This document shows, one piece after another, positions 7,052 through 9,171 of a stretch of DNA of 9,171 nt (within the stretch, counting starts at the first letter, position 1; each line of letters begins with the position of its first letter). Both the position numbers and the translations under genes were made by a program. Source of the DNA: an uncultured bacterium (GTDB lineage: Bacteria > Desulfobacterota > WTBG01); NCBI GenBank assembly GCA_938024025.1, contig CALJBY010000254.1:1-9171 (forward strand), read 5' to 3'. Under the pieces are notes generated by a model. It did no database searches. It was not told where the DNA came from and was given only the letters and a program-made list of their open reading frames with translations.

Positions 7052-7080
7052 ATTGTAAGGCTGGCAAGCATGCAAGCTAA
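7052..7080 (-). promoter_or_regulatory. possible promoter for the peptidase gene
   Basis: On the - strand, TTAGCT (7080-7075) and TACAAT (7057-7052) are spaced 17 bases apart. The -10 match is good (5 of 6) and the -35 poor (3 of 6). Transcription would start near 7045 and run through the heptamer block. The site overlaps an octamer repeat, so it may be accidental. Confidence 0.2.
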
Positions 7081-7083
7081 AAA
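7052..7083. repeat. tandem degenerate octamers (GCNNGCAA type)
   Basis: GCTGGCAA (7060-7067) and GCATGCAA (7068-7075) are clear neighbours, flanked by weaker units ATTGTAAG (7052-7059) and GCTAAAAA (7076-7083). Only two units are strong, so this is the least certain of the repeat blocks. Confidence 0.45.
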
Positions 7084-7093
7084 TCATGTTAAG

Positions 7094-7147
7094 TTGGTTA
7101 TATTAGTTGAATTAGTTGAATTGGTTTCGTTGGTTTTATTGGTTGAT
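7094..7147 (+). repeat. six tandem degenerate nonamers (TTRGTTNNN)
   Basis: The stretch divides into TTGGTTATA, TTAGTTGAA, TTAGTTGAA, TTGGTTTCG, TTGGTTTTA and TTGGTTGAT. The first six bases are TTGGTT or TTAGTT in every unit. The nine-base period gives a Leu-Val-rich reading in one frame, but no gene-like protein surrounds it. The last four units pair with an inverted block at 7238-7273. Confidence 0.8.
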
Positions 7148-7182
7148 TCTGTCCGCTTTGAGCTTTTTCAAAAAATATGTAT

Positions 7183-7203
7183 TCCGAAATCAGCATTGCG
7201 CAT
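7183..7203. repeat. short heptamer block related to the one at 6273
   Basis: TCCGAAA, TCAGCAT and TGCGCAT follow each other here. The first unit is identical to the first unit at 6273-6279 and the second differs by one base from TCAGCAA at 6294-6300. It lies in the loop between the two inverted nonamer arms. Confidence 0.5.
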
Positions 7204-7237
7204 TATCTTCCCCTACATCCTTTCTCCTCTCAGCCTG

Positions 7238-7273
7238 ATCAACCAATGTAACCAATAAAACCGATTGAACTAG
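7238..7273 (-). repeat. four nonamers in inverted orientation to 7094-7147
   Basis: On the + strand the units are ATCAACCAA, TGTAACCAA, TAAAACCGA and TTGAACTAG. Their complement matches the last four units of the left block at 29 of 36 positions by my count, with TTGGTTGAT/ATCAACCAA exact at the inner ends. The arms could fold into a hairpin around a 90-base loop. The following stretch 7274-7458 up to rmlA shows no gene and no clear repeat beyond a possible promoter. Confidence 0.75.
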
Positions 7274-7348
7274 CTTTTAATTCTGCCTCCTGAACTCTCT
7301 GTTCCTAGTCTATCATACCCTGCCTTCTTTATTCCATAGAAAATCAAC

Positions 7349-7377
7349 TTGAACAATAGGCCATATCGTGCTATGAG
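7349..7377 (+). promoter_or_regulatory. possible sigma-70-type promoter for rmlA-rmlC
   Basis: TTGAAC (7349-7354) and TATGAG (7372-7377) are separated by exactly 17 bases, each matching 4 of 6 consensus positions. The leader to the rmlA start would be about 75 bases. It lies just beyond the repeat mosaic. Pattern match only. Confidence 0.25.
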
Positions 7378-7458
7378 TCTCGACGTAGTGAAGAGGAGCG
7401 CTTTAATCGGAGTGCTATACGTTGCGTGTTACCACTATTTAAGTAAGGATAAGAGATT

Positions 7459-8361
7459 ATGAAAGGAGTAATATTAGCTGGAGGGTCTGGAAGTCGGCTG
7501 TTTCCGATTACCCGCGGAGTGAGCAAACAGCTCATACCGATATACGACAAACCTATGATATATTATCCATTGTCGGTTTTGATGTTATCGGGTATCAGGG
7601 AGATTCTGATTATCTCAACACCGGGTGATCTGCCCCGGTTTAGAGAACTTTTTAATGACGGTTCTCAACTGGGCCTCTCTTTTTCCTATGCTGAGCAACC
7701 CCGTCCAGAAGGTTTGGCCCAGGCCTTTATCATCGGCAAAACATTTATCGGGAACGATACGGTTGCGCTCGTCCTTGGTGATAACATTTTTTATGGTCAT
7801 GGTCTTTCCGAAATACTCATGCGATGTGCACACCTTGCGAGTGGCGGTATAGTATTCGGTTATCCGGTACGTGATCCTGAACGTTACGGCGTGGTGGAAT
7901 TTGACCGGGATGGGATGGTCACCGGGATTGAGGAAAAGCCGGCACATCCCAAATCTCATTATGCGGTTCCCGGACTCTATTACTATGACAGTGATGTGGT
8001 AGCCATAGCAGAGGGGCTTAAGCCCTCGGCCCGTGGTGAGCTTGAGATAACCGACCTCAATTTGGAATATTTGCGGCGTGGCCAGCTTCGGGTTGAGCTG
8101 TTAGGGCGGGGATTTGCCTGGCTTGATACGGGAACCTATGAATCTCTCCAGCAGGCATGTGAGTTTGTACGCGTAATTCAGGAGCGGCAGGGGCTCAAAA
8201 CGGCATGTATTGAAGAGATTGCCTTCCGTCTGGGGTATATAGACCGGGAACAACTCGAAAAACTTGCGCAGGAAATGAACAAAAACGATTACGGTCATTA
8301 CCTTATGGGAATCGTCGAGGGTGATGAGGAGGATAGTGAGCATGGCAGTAAAATATACTGA
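7459..8361 (+). CDS. rmlA: glucose-1-phosphate thymidylyltransferase
   Basis: RmlA joins dTTP and glucose-1-phosphate to make dTDP-glucose and pyrophosphate, the first step of dTDP-rhamnose and related sugars, in the cytoplasm. The 300-residue protein has the full set of family motifs: the nucleotide loop [11 protein letters not shown] (8-18), [18 protein letters not shown] (22-39), [12 protein letters not shown] (79-90), the metal-binding GDN (107-109), and EEKP (158-161). The C-terminal KNDYGHYLM is the family's usual end; the acidic tail after it overlaps the rmlC start region and is not conserved. The ATG at 7459 has AAGGA at about 7444-7448. The end overlaps rmlC by 20 bases, so the two are one transcription unit. 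The product should be fed to RmlB, encoded in part at the right edge on the other strand. Confidence 0.97.
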   Translation: MKGVILAGGSGSRLFPITRGVSKQLIPIYDKPMIYYPLSVLMLSGIREILIISTPGDLPRFRELFNDGSQLGLSFSYAEQPRPEGLAQAFIIGKTFIGNDTVALVLGDNIFYGHGLSEILMRCAHLASGGIVFGYPVRDPERYGVVEFDRDGMVTGIEEKPAHPKSHYAVPGLYYYDSDVVAIAEGLKPSARGELEITDLNLEYLRRGQLRVELLGRGFAWLDTGTYESLQQACEFVRVIQERQGLKTACIEEIAFRLGYIDREQLEKLAQEMNKNDYGHYLMGIVEGDEEDSEHGSKIY

Positions 8362-8905
8362 AACATCGCTGCCCGGTGTTCTTATCATTGAGCCGGTTGT
8401 TTTTAAGGATGATCGGGGTTTTTTTTTAGAAACACATCATCAGAAAAAGTATGTTGAAGGAGGGATTAACAGAACCTTTGTTCAAGACAACCGCTCTCAT
8501 TCCAAGAAAGGTGTCCTCCGTGGCCTTCACTATCAGCACCGGTATCCCCAGGGAAAATTAGTGTACGTTATTACGGGAGAGATCTTTGATGTTGCTGTGG
8601 ATATACGGCGTGGTTCCTCCACCTTTGGTAAATGGGAGGGCATATACCTTTCTTCGGACAATAACCGTCAGGTTTTTGTGCCAGAGGGTTTTGCACACGG
8701 CTTTTGTGTTTTAAGTGAAACGGCTGATGTTCTGTACAAATGTACTGATTTCTATCATCCCGATGATGAATTCGGGATTCTGTGGTCAGATCCAACCATT
8801 GGTATTGAATGGCCCGTTGCATCACCTGCCCTTTCATCCAAAGACAGTCAGTATCCGAAACTGACTGAAATTGCCGAGGACTTTCTGCCCCGTGCTATGG
8901 TGTGA
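8342..8905 (+). CDS. rmlC: dTDP-4-dehydrorhamnose 3,5-epimerase
   Basis: RmlC epimerises dTDP-4-keto-6-deoxyglucose at C3 and C5. The 187-residue cupin has the expected motifs: DDRGFFLE (23-30), [20 protein letters not shown] (46-65) with the catalytic-type His63, Lys72 in [21 protein letters not shown] (79-92), [11 protein letters not shown] (114-124), and [10 protein letters not shown] (131-140) with Tyr132. [14 protein letters not shown] and SSKDSQYP close the domain. I place the start at ATG 8342, where AGGAGG (8327-8332) sits nine bases upstream. An in-frame GTG at 8321 would add seven residues and put that site inside the gene. The ribosome site lies inside rmlA, which suggests coupled translation. 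It ends 5 bases before the stop of the opposing rmlB. Confidence 0.97.
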   Translation: MAVKYTETSLPGVLIIEPVVFKDDRGFFLETHHQKKYVEGGINRTFVQDNRSHSKKGVLRGLHYQHRYPQGKLVYVITGEIFDVAVDIRRGSSTFGKWEGIYLSSDNNRQVFVPEGFAHGFCVLSETADVLYKCTDFYHPDDEFGILWSDPTIGIEWPVASPALSSKDSQYPKLTEIAEDFLPRAMV

Positions 8906-8914
8906 TACCATCAC
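8897..8914. other. small palindrome holding both convergent stop codons
   Basis: GTGAT (8902-8906) and ATCAC (8910-8914) are inverted around ACC, and ATGGT (8897-8901) also pairs with ACCAT (8907-8911) around GTGAT. The rmlC stop TGA (8903-8905) and the rmlB stop (8911-8913 on the other strand) lie in opposite arms. No T run follows on either side, so a strong intrinsic terminator is not supported. Confidence 0.3.
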
Positions 8915-9171
8915 TCCTTGCTCCAGAACCCCTTGCTTTCTCGGGCTAGTTTTTGCTTGAGGGGTTTCCACCACCACTCATTTTCTTTATACCAGGTAAC
9001 GGTTTGTGTGATTCCTTCTTGTAAGGTCACCGTCTGGTTCCATTTCAGACTACCCTTGATTTTATCATTTTTTAGAGCATACCGGAAATCATGTCCCGGA
9101 CGGTCTTGTACAAAAGTTAGGCATTCCTCGCCTTTGTTAAAAAGAGACAGGATTTCACGGGCAAGATCTAT
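8911..9171 (-). CDS. rmlB: dTDP-glucose 4,6-dehydratase, C-terminal part
   Basis: The - strand is open from the right edge to a TGA at 8913-8911 and gives the last 86 residues. It reads IDLAREILSLFNKGEECLTF, then VQDRPGHDFRYAL, KIKGSLKW, VTLQEGITQTVTWYKENEWWW and a short basic tail. The VxDRPGHDxRYA string, the TxxEGIxxTVxWYxxNxxWW string and their spacing are diagnostic of the RmlB C-terminus, part of the substrate-binding domain of this extended short-chain dehydrogenase. The NAD-binding fold and catalytic residues lie beyond the window. RmlB turns dTDP-glucose into dTDP-4-keto-6-deoxyglucose, the substrate of RmlC encoded opposite it. Convergent placement, rather than one rmlBDAC operon, means it must be transcribed separately. 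Confidence 0.93.
   Translation of the reverse strand: MDLAREILSLFNKGEECLTFVQDRPGHDFRYALKNDKIKGSLKWNQTVTLQEGITQTVTWYKENEWWWKPLKQKLARESKGFWSKE

Noticed and set aside
7001..7258. An 85-codon open frame on the + strand with a Leu-Val-rich middle
   Set aside because: The LV pattern is a direct result of the nine-base DNA repeat, there is no ribosome binding site, and the rest resembles no protein. Treated as intergenic repeat DNA.
6196..7458. CRISPR array as an explanation for the regular repeats
   Set aside because: Units are 7-9 bases, degenerate and without spacers, which does not fit CRISPR repeats of about 23-47 bases with unique spacers.
8321..8341. Upstream GTG start for rmlC
   Set aside because: It would place the AGGAGG site inside the gene; the ATG at 8342 has ideal spacing from that site and gives the normal family N-terminus.
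8927..8966. AACCCCT / AGGGGTT inverted repeat downstream of rmlC as a terminator
   Set aside because: The stem is only 7 pairs around a loop of about 26 bases with no T run after it, and it lies within the rmlB coding region.

Overview
This is a bacterial window built from two unrelated blocks joined by repeat-rich intergenic DNA. The left block (about 75-6195) is a tightly packed rotary ATPase operon of the V/A type, in the order E-C-F-A-B-D, all on the + strand. It encodes the catalytic A and non-catalytic B subunits, the central rotor axle (D and F), the C cap that joins the axle to the membrane ring, and the peripheral stalk subunit E. The membrane subunits I and K (c-ring) and the G/H stalk partner are not in the window and presumably lie upstream. 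An unannotated 49-residue single-pass membrane protein overlaps the end of D. After a 198-base gap comes a two-helix AtpZ/AtpI-type protein, a family normally found at the head of F-type ATP synthase operons.

The middle block (6602-7458) holds one leftward gene for a stand-alone JAMM/M67 metallopeptidase, whose 3' end overlaps that of the AtpZ-like gene by 14 bases. Then come 458 bases without a convincing gene. The two intergenic stretches (6196-6393 and 7001-7458) are mosaics of short degenerate tandem repeats of unit 7, 8 or 9 bases, including two nonamer blocks in inverted orientation. A strong orphan Shine-Dalgarno site with only a five-codon reading frame sits where the first repeat stretch begins.

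The right block (7459-9171) is dTDP-sugar (dTDP-rhamnose type) synthesis: rmlA and rmlC overlap on the + strand, and the 3' end of rmlB comes in from the right on the - strand, with 5 bases between the rmlC and rmlB stops. RmlA makes dTDP-glucose, RmlB dehydrates it to the 4-keto-6-deoxy sugar and RmlC epimerises that; rmlD is not in the window.

The organism is a bacterium of moderate GC that uses dTDP-deoxysugars in surface polysaccharide and carries a V/A-ATPase. The repeat-laden intergenic DNA and mixed ATPase gene content would fit environmental anaerobes such as anammox planctomycetes, Nitrospirota or deltaproteobacteria-like lineages. That placement is an impression, not something the sequence proves. 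I saw no tRNA, rRNA, CRISPR array or transposase gene.
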